From: Kribbella catacumbae DSM 19601
GTDB taxonomy: Bacteria > Actinomycetota > Actinomycetes > Propionibacteriales > Kribbellaceae
DNA length: 64,000 nt
Assembly (NCBI RefSeq): GCF_000372465.1
Contig: NZ_AQUZ01000018.1
Location: 1 to 64,000, forward strand
Direction of reading: 5' to 3'
In this document: positions 26,981-35,013 of the stretch, one piece after another
Layout of the letters: every line of letters starts with the position of its first letter
Position numbering within the stretch: position 1 is the first letter of the stretch
Program-made: the position numbers and the translations under genes
The notes under the pieces: generated by a model
What the model was told of the DNA's origin: nothing
Databases searched by the model: none
Seen by the model: the letters and a program-made list of their open reading frames with translations, nothing else

Positions 26981-29011
26981 ATGACTGCCAGCCGACTGAC
27001 AGTTCAAGTTGACCAGGACCACCTTGAGCGCTTAGTTAAACGCCCAATCACTGGCATTGCCGAGCTGATCTGGAATGCGCTCGATGCGGATGCTACAAAG
27101 GTGGACTGCGAGGTCGTTGACAACGGCCTGGGCGGCGCAGATTCTCTGCGGGTCATCGACAACGGTCGCGGCATGAACCGCGAGCGCATCGACATCGACT
27201 TTTCCCAGCTCGGCGGATCTTGGAAGAAGCTCACTGCCAATACCCCGGACGGCCGGCAACTTCATGGCCGCGCAGGGCAGGGCAGATTCTCTGCTTTCGC
27301 AATCGGTGAAACAGTCGTCTGGACCAGCATCGCGGATGCCGTCGTCGGCCCTCGACGTGAAATCGTCGTGACTGGTCGACGGACATCTCTGCGCGACTTC
27401 GACGTCTCTGATGTAGTGGTGGCGGCCGACCGAGATACGGGCACCGTGGTGGAGTGCACGAATCTCACCAGTGAAGCGGAGACCTATCTCCTTCGTGACG
27501 ATGTCATTGACGAACTCGCAGCCATCTTCGCGTTCATCCTAGAGAAGTATCCAATTGATATTACCTGGCGCGGGACGCCTGTAGATCCTGAATCTCTTCA
27601 GCTAAGGCGAGAGAATCTCTCACTAAGCATCGAAGGCATCACGGGCGCAGAGTTGGACATCATCGAGTGGCGCAAGCCCGCCAAGCGCGCACTCCACCTC
27701 TGTGATAGCTCAGGCGTTTCTTTACATGAGATGGCACCCGGCATTCGAGCCCTAGGTTTCGAATTTACATCATACATTCGCTGGGACGGATTCAAGGATC
27801 TTCAAAGTCAACTCGTGCTTGAAGAAATGGATGACACCGACGTAGCCACGGTAATCAACGCTGGCCGCGATGCACTTCGCGAGTACTTCAAGAAGCGAGC
27901 ATCGGACAAGGGTGGTGAATTAATAAAGGCTTGGAAGGAGGAGAAAACATACCCCTTCAATGTTGAGCCGGCTACCGTAGTCGAGAAGACGGAGCGCGAC
28001 CTATTCAACATCCTCGCCATCACCACAGCGCCTGTCGTGGAGGCCGCAGACGTCAAATCGAGAAAGTTGTCCCTACGCCTGCTCCGCGAAGCAATTGAAA
28101 AGAGCCCAGGAACAGTCCATGAGGTTCTCCAGGAAGTATTGAACCTGCCCGAAGACCGCCTTCAAGAATTGCGCGACCTAGTCGAGGCAACGTCTCTCGG
28201 CTCGATCATCTCGGCCGCAAGGCGGGTCACGGACCGTCTTGATTTTATTCAGGGCTTGGAACAAATCCTGTTCGATGGCGTTCTGCGGAAACACACACTA
28301 GAGCGCAGTCAATTACATCGAATCTTAGCCAACGAGACTTGGCTTTTCAAGGAAGAGTATGCACTCACCGCAGATGACGTAACCTTGCGCACTGCCTTAA
28401 AGGATCATATCGGCCTTCTTGGCCGTGAAGACCTTGTTCCATCCGATCTCGATGCCGAGGTCTTGGACGCGGACGGCAGACGCATAGTGGTCGACCTAAT
28501 GCTCAGCCGCATAACCGAACAAGCCCACAATGAGCGCGAGAACATAGTCATCGAACTGAAGCGACCTTCGGTCCACATCGGCTCCGAGCAACTCTCCCAG
28601 ATCCAAAACTACGCATCTACCGTCAAAGCCGATGCTCGATTCAACGGCACCGACAGCCGATGGGAATTTTGGATCGTTGGCGATGAGCTAACAGAGAGCG
28701 CCAAAGACCAGGCAAACCAGCAGAATCGCGAACCGGGCATCGTCAACATTTCTACGGACGGAAAATATATTGTTCGTGCGGTTACATGGGGGAAGATCCT
28801 TCAAGATGCCAAGCATCGGTTAGCGTTCATCCGTGCTGCACTTGAGTACACGAGCGACACCGACCGTGGCATCGAATACCTCCGGAGAGCTTATGGCCGA
28901 TATCTACCCAATGCGGCGCTTGCTAGCGACTCTCCGACAACAGGGATTAACGACGCAACTGACATCGACAGCAGCGAAGAATCGACTGAGGATTCTGGCG
29001 CATCCGAATAA
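26981..29011 (+). CDS. GHKL ATPase/PD-(D/E)xK nuclease fusion, candidate defence effector
   Basis: A 676-residue protein. The N-terminal 200 residues are a GHKL (Hsp90/MutL/MORC-like) ATPase: AELIWNALDADA (Glu28, Asn32), DNGRGM (60-65) and GRAGQGRFSAFAIG (95-108). A helical middle with LHRILANETWLF leads to a C-terminal nuclease-like module with VVDLMLSR and IVIELKRP (Glu and Lys near 525), then QLSQIQNYA, which resembles DUF4263/Shedu-type folds. It is AT-rich with at least seven TTA leucine codons. ATP-driven clamp plus nuclease in one chain suggests DNA-end or invader sensing; I know no named system with this layout and infer an antiphage role from domains and cargo position. Confidence 0.7.
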   Translation: MTASRLTVQVDQDHLERLVKRPITGIAELIWNALDADATKVDCEVVDNGLGGADSLRVIDNGRGMNRERIDIDFSQLGGSWKKLTANTPDGRQLHGRAGQGRFSAFAIGETVVWTSIADAVVGPRREIVVTGRRTSLRDFDVSDVVVAADRDTGTVVECTNLTSEAETYLLRDDVIDELAAIFAFILEKYPIDITWRGTPVDPESLQLRRENLSLSIEGITGAELDIIEWRKPAKRALHLCDSSGVSLHEMAPGIRALGFEFTSYIRWDGFKDLQSQLVLEEMDDTDVATVINAGRDALREYFKKRASDKGGELIKAWKEEKTYPFNVEPATVVEKTERDLFNILAITTAPVVEAADVKSRKLSLRLLREAIEKSPGTVHEVLQEVLNLPEDRLQELRDLVEATSLGSIISAARRVTDRLDFIQGLEQILFDGVLRKHTLERSQLHRILANETWLFKEEYALTADDVTLRTALKDHIGLLGREDLVPSDLDAEVLDADGRRIVVDLMLSRITEQAHNERENIVIELKRPSVHIGSEQLSQIQNYASTVKADARFNGTDSRWEFWIVGDELTESAKDQANQQNREPGIVNISTDGKYIVRAVTWGKILQDAKHRLAFIRAALEYTSDTDRGIEYLRRAYGRYLPNAALASDSPTTGINDATDIDSSEESTEDSGASE

Positions 29012-29082
29012 AATCGGTTCGATGGTGAATCCCGCATCCTGCAAAGCGCCTAGGTCTCATCTCGACATCAATGGTCGTCGAC

Positions 29083-29181
29083 TCAGGTTAGGAGTAGCGG
29101 CCCAGCTACTACACCCAGGCTAATCGTCCACGCGGTTTCTAGAACTGCACTTCCGAACAACCCTGCATATCTAAGAATCAT
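29083..29181 (-). CDS. Tiny hydrophobic protein (32 residues), tentative
   Basis: ATG 29181 is preceded by an excellent AAAGGAG at 7-nt spacing and encodes one transmembrane segment (VLETAWTISLGVVAGPLLL). A longer frame from a TTG at 29331 would add another helix (IPICILVLIVLAITVIRLISL) but lacks a ribosome site. Either could be a small membrane protein at the element's right edge. The stretch 29340-29739 holds no other gene I can support. Confidence 0.35.
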   Translation of the reverse strand: MILRYAGLFGSAVLETAWTISLGVVAGPLLLT

Positions 29182-29623
29182 GCTTGGCTCCTTTCCGCCT
29201 CGCGGCGTGTTCACTCCCGGGTTGGTGTTTTCTAGGCCCAGACTGATGAGTCGAATCACGGTTATTGCGAGGACGATTAGAACCAGGATGCAGATCGGAA
29301 TCGAACCGATCCCCGTAACCCCTAGCCTCAATCGACGACTAGCCCGATGCTAGCGGCTTCGGATGCCATGGCATAGCCCGTGGGGCAGCGAACGGCGGCG
29401 ACTGCGCAACCACAGTCCAGACGCTGGCCCGCTGGTCGTCTGCAACCTCGAAGTACCCGCGACAGGTACCGCAACAACCAGCGACAGGAACCATGCGAAG
29501 CCCCCTGGAAGGCCCACAGCGCAACGGGTCGACGCCCCGTTCCGTGGGCTGCTGTCGAACGGAAAAGCGGCGGTCCCAAGTCAAGACCACCCCACCGTTG
29601 CTCTCATGTCGGGTGTCTCGCGC

Positions 29624-29644
29624 AGTCTCAAAGCCAGTCTCATC
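29624..29644 (+). repeat. Candidate arm-type sites, right end of element 1
   Basis: Block AGTCTCAAAGCCAGTCTCAT, matching the left-end block at 13238 in 19 of 21 positions and in the same orientation, 96 bp before the second attachment site. Confidence 0.55.
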
Positions 29645-29739
29645 CGCCTGCGTTCGGGGGCGTTCGGGGAGGTACTGAGGATGGGCGTCGCCTGCTTGTG
29701 CGACCCTTGGGGAACAGTGCTGAACACGGGATTGAGCGA

Positions 29740-29798
29740 TTGGAAAGCGTGTTGGGGGCAACCCCTCACGAGTTCGAATCTCGTATCCTCCGCCACTC
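29740..29798 (+). repeat. Attachment site copy 2 (59 bp)
   Basis: Identical to the 3' tRNA-Ser segment at 13064-13122. It marks the junction of the two tandem elements. The 5' half of the tRNA is missing here. Confidence 0.95.
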
Positions 29799-29860
29799 CC
29801 CGAGGGTCGCAAAACCGCAGGTCAGAGCGTGGTTGCAGACTCTCGGAGGATAAACACGAA

Positions 29861-29894
29861 CCGGGGCGGCTCCCACATCTGGGAGCCGCCCCGG
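29861..29894. terminator. Hairpin after attachment site 2
   Basis: Perfect 14-bp stem CCGGGGCGGCTCCC/GGGAGCCGCCCCGG with a 6-nt loop, preceded by AAACACGAA. It corresponds in position to the hairpins after sites 1 and 3, with a different stem sequence. Confidence 0.65.
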
Positions 29895-29901
29895 AGTCGT
29901 T

Positions 29902-29924
29902 TGGTCTCAGTTTTGGTCTCAGTT
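29902..29924 (+). repeat. Candidate arm-type sites, left end of element 2
   Basis: Tandem TGGTCTCAGTT units. A matching pair (TGGTCTCAGTTTGGTCTCAT) is at 34770-34789 near attachment site 3. The sequence differs from the element 1 pair, so each element has its own arm-site type. Confidence 0.55.
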
Positions 29925-31006
29925 CTCCTACGCCGGGACCGGAACGCGCCCCCAGCGTCATCGGGGCCGTCCTTCCCGGAGGCCTGGTCGTCCTCGTTGG
30001 GCACCGCCCAGAGCAACCCTCCGAGCCGCTTGGCGATGTCCCGCCAGATCGGGTCAGTCATGTGCTGGTACCGAGCTGCCATCGACGTTGAGGACCAGCC
30101 CATGACTCCCATCGCGGCTCGCTCAGGCACGCCTAGCGCCAGCAGCATCGTCGCGGCGGTGTGCCGTGCGTCGTGTAGCCGTGATTCTCGGACGCCAGCT
30201 CGACATAGGAGCGCCTTCCATTCGTGGTGGTCGGTGTTGGGATTCACGGTTCTCCGGTCAGACCTGCAAACACCCAGTCGCCCCCATTCCAGAGCTGCCG
30301 AGCGCGCCGCCGTTCCTCGTCCTGGGCTGCCTTGTGATCGCGCAGCAGCTCTACAAGCTCGTCCGGCAGACCGATGACGCGTTTGCCGGCGCGGCTCTTG
30401 GTCTCACCTACCAGTGGATTCACCCGGACCTTCTTGGTGCAGTATCCCGCCGATCGACCGCACTTCCCGCCACACCCGTGTTCGTAGATCGGCCGTAGGC
30501 AGGTCCATTTCACGCGGAGCTGCTTGGCGTCAAGATCAACGTCCGGCCAGCGGAGTGCTAGCGCCTCTCCTTGTCGCAGGCCGAGCGAGAGTGCGACCGC
30601 CCATCGCGCGCTGTTTCGGTGTTCTCCAGCCTCCGTCATGATCCGCTGGGCATCTTCGACCGAGTACGGCTCAATTTCCTCATCCGTCAACCGTGGCGCT
30701 CTGGCGATCTTGCCGACATTTCTTTTGACGTGCCCTCTCCTCATCGCTTCGCCCAGGGCGACTCGGGCTGTGCGGTGCACCTGATGTGCAGTGCCTGCCT
30801 TGCTGCCGTTCACGATCATGCGCTGATACAGACCTTCCAGGTGCTCCGGTTCGAGCTTTTGAAGCTTGTGTGCTCCGAGCCCAGGAACAAGGTGCTTGCC
30901 CGATCGGATGGTCCTCGGTGCGAACCACCGGTCAACAGCGGTCAATTCAGCCCGGGCGGCCAGCTCGCCGCTGCTCCGGCTGAGCCGACTGCGACCGACA
31001 ATTCTG

Positions 31007-31062
31007 TTCCCAAGCTGACAGTGCGGGTTCGATTCCCGTCACCCGCTCCAACGCAAGACCCC
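31007..31062 (+). repeat. tRNA-Gly(CCC) 3' fragment, copy A of a 47-bp direct repeat
   Basis: From TTCCCAAGCTGACAG (anticodon loop and stem) through the T-arm and the acceptor end to CCA (31048-31050) this is the 3' part of tRNA-Gly. Positions 31016-31062 recur at 33063-33109. No 5' half is present, so it is an attachment-site relic and not a functional tRNA. Confidence 0.75.
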
Positions 31063-31092
31063 AGGTCGAATGCAGGTTTCTGACCTGGGGTC
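31057..31092 (+). terminator. Hairpin after tRNA-Gly fragment A
   Basis: GACCCCAGGTC/GACCTGGGGTC, 11-bp perfect stem with a 14-nt loop. It follows the tRNA fragment as expected for a tRNA terminator. In copy B only the first arm remains, with one change. Confidence 0.6.
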
Positions 31093-31316
31093 CCTGACTT
31101 CGGCCAAGTTAGTGCGCATGGCTTGGTCAGGTGATCTGGGCGAGCGGGGGAGCACAGAAGCAGACAGCCACCTGCAGCAAGGAACGGCGCGTCAAGATCC
31201 CATATCGCCGCAAAATACCTGCCAGCCTGCTACGAGCACCCTGGCTGCGTCCGTGCCAGCCGGGTCAGAGGATCAGGACCTCGGGCCACCTGGCGTTTGG
31301 CGCTGCGGCTGAAGCC

Positions 31317-32201
31317 TCAGGGTTGGTCGATGGTGATCGTCACTGTCGCTCCGAGCGGCAGCATCGTGCCGGGCGCCGATGAGAGAGAGACGGCCAGGAC
31401 GTCGCCAGGGCTGTAGCCGGGAGCCTTCCTGGTCTGGATCCTAGGTTTCAGGCCCAGTGCCGTGAGCCTGTTCGCATACTTCTCGCCGGACAGTGCCGGT
31501 GAGTTGTTCGGTGCGATGAACTCAAGGGGCTCCGGCACACCGACTCGGTCGGGAACGATGACGATCCGCTCGAGGATGCGGTCGACCTCGCCGGCGTTCG
31601 TGGAGGACTCGGCGCGGAATGATACGTCGAGAGACGGAATGAACACCGCGCCTGAGCAGACCCTGACGTTGTTGATCGCGCCATCGGTGCAGCGTGTGCG
31701 CTGACGTTCGGCCCGCACGCCGTCGACCTCGATGGTCTCGTCGGCGTGGAAGTCGAAACGCAGTGGCTTGCCACTCGCCAGCTCCACACTCTCGACACCG
31801 CTGGGGCGGGACGACTGACAGAGGAGCGCGGCACTCGGGTCATCGATAAGAACCGTGTCTTTCTTCGGCGTACCGCAGCTGCTCTGGTTCGTGCCCCAGA
31901 CCTTCGGCACAGCGATAGCAGCATGCCCGATGCCCAGCAGCCGCGTCGCGGCAGGCACCGGCCCCGGGCTGGCGGAGGCGGCAGGAGGTGGAGGGTTGTC
32001 CAGGCTCCTGCCGTGAGTTGCGACCAGCGCGGTCCCACCGACCATGGCCACCAAGGCTGCCGCGGCGGTCACGGACGCTGCCACTGTGCGACGACGACGT
32101 AGGCGGGTGGCGCCTGCGCGGATCGCGTCGATCGGCGGTGGCCCGACGCTTGTCCGTTCCCCGGCGCGTTCGAGGAGTTCGGTCAGCTTGGATTCGTTCA
32201 T
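31317..32201 (-). CDS. Membrane-anchored anti-sigma-like protein with PASTA-like C-terminus
   Basis: A 294-residue protein: a short cytosolic N-terminus (NESKLTELLERAGERT), one transmembrane helix (VAASVTAAAALVAMVGGTAL), an extracytoplasmic domain with cysteines, and a final PASTA-like module (LTALGLKPRIQTRKAPGYSPGDVL). Its ATG overlaps the stop of the sigma-factor gene (ATGA). Such pairs usually encode a SigE-type factor and its membrane inhibitor; here the extracellular part would sense the signal. The anti-sigma role is inferred from coupling. Confidence 0.7.
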   Translation of the reverse strand: MNESKLTELLERAGERTSVGPPPIDAIRAGATRLRRRRTVAASVTAAAALVAMVGGTALVATHGRSLDNPPPPAASASPGPVPAATRLLGIGHAAIAVPKVWGTNQSSCGTPKKDTVLIDDPSAALLCQSSRPSGVESVELASGKPLRFDFHADETIEVDGVRAERQRTRCTDGAINNVRVCSGAVFIPSLDVSFRAESSTNAGEVDRILERIVIVPDRVGVPEPLEFIAPNNSPALSGEKYANRLTALGLKPRIQTRKAPGYSPGDVLAVSLSSAPGTMLPLGATVTITIDQP

Positions 32202-32698
32202 TGTGTTCCTCGCAGTTCTGCCAGGTCTGGGTCCTGCGCGAGGGCCTTCACGGCTCGGGACAGACGGCTCTTCACGGTGCCTGCGGCGACGCCGAGTATT
32301 GACGCGATCTGCTGTTCGCTCAGGTGGGCGTAGTAGCGCAGTACCACCGCAGCGCGCTGGTCGCTGCTCAGCCGGTCCAGCGCACGCATCATTGCGTCGG
32401 TGTCGTCCACGCTGGCGGTCTGGTCGGGGCCGGCCCGGTCGGGAATGACCGCCGCCGGTTTCTCACCCGTCCAGCGGCGGCGACGTGCGGAGATGAAGGT
32501 GTTGATCAGGACTCGGTGCACGTAGGCGTCCCGGTCCTCGGCCGCTTGCACCTTGCCCCACTTCAACAGGCATCGTTCGAGGGCTGTCTGCACGAGGTCC
32601 TCGGCCTCGGCATGCGCGCATCCCAGGAGCACCGCGGAGCGCACCAGGCCGGGCCAGCGCGCGGCGACGTACTCGCTAAAGTCCGAGTCCCCGGCCAT
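32198..32698 (-). CDS. SigE-family ECF RNA polymerase sigma factor
   Basis: A 166-residue group IV sigma factor. Region 2 is visible as HAEAEDLVQTALERCLLKWG and region 4 as YYAHLSEQQIASILGVAAGT followed by KSRLSRAVKAL. The annotated SigE subfamily of actinobacteria has the same ARWPGLVRSAVLLGC start. It is coupled to the downstream membrane protein. The 500 bp upstream (32699-33199) hold no gene I can support, only tRNA-Gly fragment B. Confidence 0.9.
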   Translation of the reverse strand: MAGDSDFSEYVAARWPGLVRSAVLLGCAHAEAEDLVQTALERCLLKWGKVQAAEDRDAYVHRVLINTFISARRRRWTGEKPAAVIPDRAGPDQTASVDDTDAMMRALDRLSSDQRAAVVLRYYAHLSEQQIASILGVAAGTVKSRLSRAVKALAQDPDLAELRGTQ

Positions 32699-33062
32699 CT
32701 CTCACCTGTCCCTCAGGAGCCCCTCACCCGTATAGACAGGCTGGCAGCACCCAAAGGTTCCGCCACGTCTTGCGAAGACCTGGTCACGCCGCTCGTCGCT
32801 GCGCGCGGCAGCCTTCAACAGCTCCAGCTCAACGTCGTCGTGCGCCGATCCGATGTGCTCGATGTCCCGCGAGCCGCGCCGCGAGGAATTTCACGATCTG
32901 GGCCTCGGTCGCACCGATGGTTTTCACCAGGCGCGCGTACGGAGCTACGACTGACAGCCTTAGGACGCTCGCTTAGTGCACGCATCCGAGCAGCAAGCGG
33001 CACATATCCACAGGTCAACGCGCTGCGCTCAGCCGAGATCACCGAACGTGGCACAAGTCAGG

Positions 33063-33109
33063 TGACAGTGCGGGTTCGATTCCCGTCACCCGCTCCAACG
33101 CAAGACCCC
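33063..33109 (+). repeat. tRNA-Gly 3' fragment, copy B of the 47-bp direct repeat
   Basis: Identical to 31016-31062 (TGACAGTGCGGG to GCAAGACCCC). With copy A it brackets the sigma/anti-sigma genes. Sequence upstream of TGACAG is unrelated to tRNA-Gly, unlike copy A. Confidence 0.75.
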
Positions 33110-33199
33110 TGGTCGAATCGAGCTGATGGAATTGATCTTGATGAAGAACGAGCCGGAATAGCCCACGGCACAAGCAGTCCAAGCCGCAAGATCATCAAA

Positions 33200-34381
33200 T
33201 CAACTCTCCGGGCCTCCACCAACGGCTTCAATGAGCTGGAGGGAAACGCGCGGATCGTTGAGCTTCTCAATAGCGTGAATGAGGGCGTCGGCATCCTTGT
33301 ATTTCGGATCGACTTGCAGGAGGACTCGATTTAACCGGGTATCGAATCCGCCACCGATGCCTGAAGCCCCCGCCCATTCAACCTGATTTGTCAAGAGCTG
33401 GTTGGCAAGGTCATCCAGCTCCTTCGCGGAATACTGCACACGCGCGAACCTGATTCGCAGCGTCGTCGCGGCCGATGCTACGAGCTTCCGCGCGTCCTCG
33501 ACGGCGTCGTCAGAAGTCATTTGTATGGTCAGCGCTTTAGTCGAGTTATCCCACATCATGCCGCCGTCGTAATCCAGCAAAGGCCTCAGTATGCTTCGTA
33601 ATCGGTCGCGCTCTACGGACGAATCCCAGTCACCCGTCACGTCCAACGGCAATGACCCCTGCGTCGCTCCGGCCAACTTGGCATCCGGACTTGGGTCCTG
33701 AGCGTCAGCAGACGCGTGGGGCAGCAAAGCTCCGCTTTCCAAGCCTGAGTTGGGGGGAGCGGGGAGCGTGGAGATTTGGATCACAATCCTGTCGTCGTTC
33801 AGCGCCCGCACTCGCTCGGTCCAGGCCCCTGCTGTTTCGGCAGGCACCCACACCTCGACGCGGTTGATGAATGCATTCCAGCCTCCGCCCGCTCCGGTGA
33901 GACCAGGAGCCCACTGATCCGTGGTCGAGAACAACCGATAACTCAGTTGCTCCAGTTCGGCCCGGGAATATTTCACCGACTGGAATTCCACGGTGAATCC
34001 CTTGGCCGTGGACAAGACCGAGGACTTCACCTGCTCTACCGCAGGCGACGTCCCGTCGACAGCCCCCACCAGGCGGACGACCACCGTCCGCGTGTCCGCA
34101 TCCCAACTCAAGCCACCATCCGGCACAGGCCCCTTGCTCAGCAACTCCGCAATCGAGTCGATCTGCGCCTGACGGTCCGCCGTACCGGTGATGTCGATCT
34201 TCACCGGCTGATCAGTCACGCAGTCAGCGCAACCCTTCAACCGCAGAAGCTCATCCCGCCCCGGGTACAGACCGTACCCGGGATCATCATCCCCCGGAGC
34301 CGCGCTAACAGCAGGAGGCGACACCATCGCCGCCCCCACCGCCAGCACCGCCAGCACGCCAGCTGAGATTCGCCGCATCAT
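33200..34381 (-). CDS. Secreted protein with two homologous domains, function unknown
   Basis: A 393-residue protein with a signal peptide (MMRRISAGVLAVLAVGAAMV, cleavage near VSAAPG). After a Cys pair (KGCADC) the sequence repeats: YSRAELEQLSYRL and GGGWNAFINRVEVWV in the first half match YSAKELDDLANQL and GGGFDTRLNRVLLQV in the second. The pattern recalls the pro-domain of secreted trypsin-like proteases, but no protease domain follows. An inhibitor or adhesion role is possible; I do not assign one. Confidence 0.7.
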   Translation of the reverse strand: MMRRISAGVLAVLAVGAAMVSPPAVSAAPGDDDPGYGLYPGRDELLRLKGCADCVTDQPVKIDITGTADRQAQIDSIAELLSKGPVPDGGLSWDADTRTVVVRLVGAVDGTSPAVEQVKSSVLSTAKGFTVEFQSVKYSRAELEQLSYRLFSTTDQWAPGLTGAGGGWNAFINRVEVWVPAETAGAWTERVRALNDDRIVIQISTLPAPPNSGLESGALLPHASADAQDPSPDAKLAGATQGSLPLDVTGDWDSSVERDRLRSILRPLLDYDGGMMWDNSTKALTIQMTSDDAVEDARKLVASAATTLRIRFARVQYSAKELDDLANQLLTNQVEWAGASGIGGGFDTRLNRVLLQVDPKYKDADALIHAIEKLNDPRVSLQLIEAVGGGPES

Positions 34382-34668
34382 CTCGGCCCCTAACCACAGA
34401 ATGCTTGCACGCTACCCGCGCAAAGCCCGTTGGACTAGACCACCGCTCAGGCGTAATGCCGCCCTGTACCTCTACTAGGTCCTGGCCGTGCTGTCGGCAC
34501 GTCTGAAACGTCCCGAGACTCTCTCCATTGGTTGGACGGCACAGCCTGTCCAACGCGTTGCACCGATTCGTGCCCGATCGGAAAATCTCACGTGGCCACC
34601 GGCGGTCAACCGCGGTCACAGCCCCGAAAATCGAGCGGAGACGTCAGCGCCGCGAGCTGGACAATTCA

Positions 34669-34710
34669 GTTCCCAAGCTGAGGGTGGTGGCCGACTCCCG
34701 TCAGCCGCCC
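34669..34710 (+). repeat. Degenerate third tRNA-Gly-like fragment
   Basis: GTTCCCAAGCTGAGGGTGG and CTCCCGTCAGCCGCCC resemble fragment A at 31007 with many changes; upstream ACAATTCAG also matches ACAATTCTG. It suggests an old duplicated end. The rest of 34382-34768 shows no gene. Confidence 0.4.
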
Positions 34711-34768
34711 ACGACATGTTTACCTCGGACCGTCGAGGCTGCCGACTACGGGTCTAGGCGCACCTGGA

Positions 34769-34790
34769 TTGGTCTCAGTTTGGTCTCATT
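34769..34790 (+). repeat. Candidate arm-type sites, right end of element 2
   Basis: TTGGTCTCAGTTTGGTCTCA, the partner of the block at 29902-29924. Confidence 0.55.
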
Positions 34791-34884
34791 CGTCGCCGTT
34801 CACCACCGTTCACAGACGTTCGATGAGCGTTCCGCCTAGGCGACGCGAACGCCCACAAGGCATCCTGAACATCAGTCCAAGGAA

Positions 34885-34943
34885 TTGGAAAGCGTGTTGG
34901 GGGCAACCCCTCACGAGTTCGAATCTCGTATCCTCCGCCACTC
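34885..34943 (+). repeat. Attachment site copy 3 (59 bp), outer right junction
   Basis: Third identical copy of the tRNA-Ser 3' segment; chromosomal sequence resumes after it. Confidence 0.95.
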
Positions 34944-35013
34944 TCCGAGCGGCCGACCGACCAGCTTCCACCTGGTCAGGGCACCATTCCGGCCGTCTGA
35001 GAGACGAAACACC

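Larger units (their letters stand above)
13064..29739. mobile_element. AICE (integrative and conjugative element), element 1, about 16.7 kb
   Basis: Delimited by the first two 59-bp attachment repeats. It contains integrase, excisionase, a replication pair, TraB translocase, candidate clt repeats, small transfer proteins and a GntR regulator, followed by cargo (22133-29181). Integrase lies next to the tRNA, the standard AICE layout. All backbone genes look intact, so excision and transfer are plausible. Confidence 0.9.
29822..30945 (-). pseudogene. Tyrosine integrase pseudogene (frameshift and N-terminal loss)
   Basis: Two frames cover one integrase related to the intact copy at 13267. The first (30945-30244) begins inside the core-binding domain (LVPGLGAHKLQKLEPEHLE) and runs through SLGLRQGEALAL to WVFAGLTGEP, then stops. 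The second (30247-29822) continues with NPNTDHHEWKALL, HDARHTAAT and MAARYQHM. A single-base deletion near 30245 explains the break. About 110 N-terminal residues are also absent. The 3' end encodes TETKTETK because the GTCTCA arm sites lie inside the reading frame. Confidence 0.88.
29740..34884. mobile_element. Degenerate integrative element 2 (about 5.1 kb)
   Basis: Lies between the second and third 59-bp attachment repeats and has its own matched TGGTCTCAG arm blocks at both ends (29902 and 34769). It retains a broken integrase but no replication or transfer genes. Contents are a sigma/anti-sigma pair bracketed by tRNA-Gly fragments and a secreted protein. It is probably mobilisable only by the intact integrase of element 1, if at all. 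Confidence 0.75.

Noticed and set aside
29747..29797. Additional functional tRNA genes at attachment copies 2 and 3
   Set aside because: Only the 3' halves are present; acceptor 5' strand and D-arm are missing.
32699..33062. A further gene upstream of the sigma factor
   Set aside because: Open frames there are Arg/Ser-rich with no ribosome sites or recognisable domains; read as relic DNA.
34382..34768. Coding region in the element 2 right end
   Set aside because: Frames are short and unrelated; only degenerate att-like repeats are visible.
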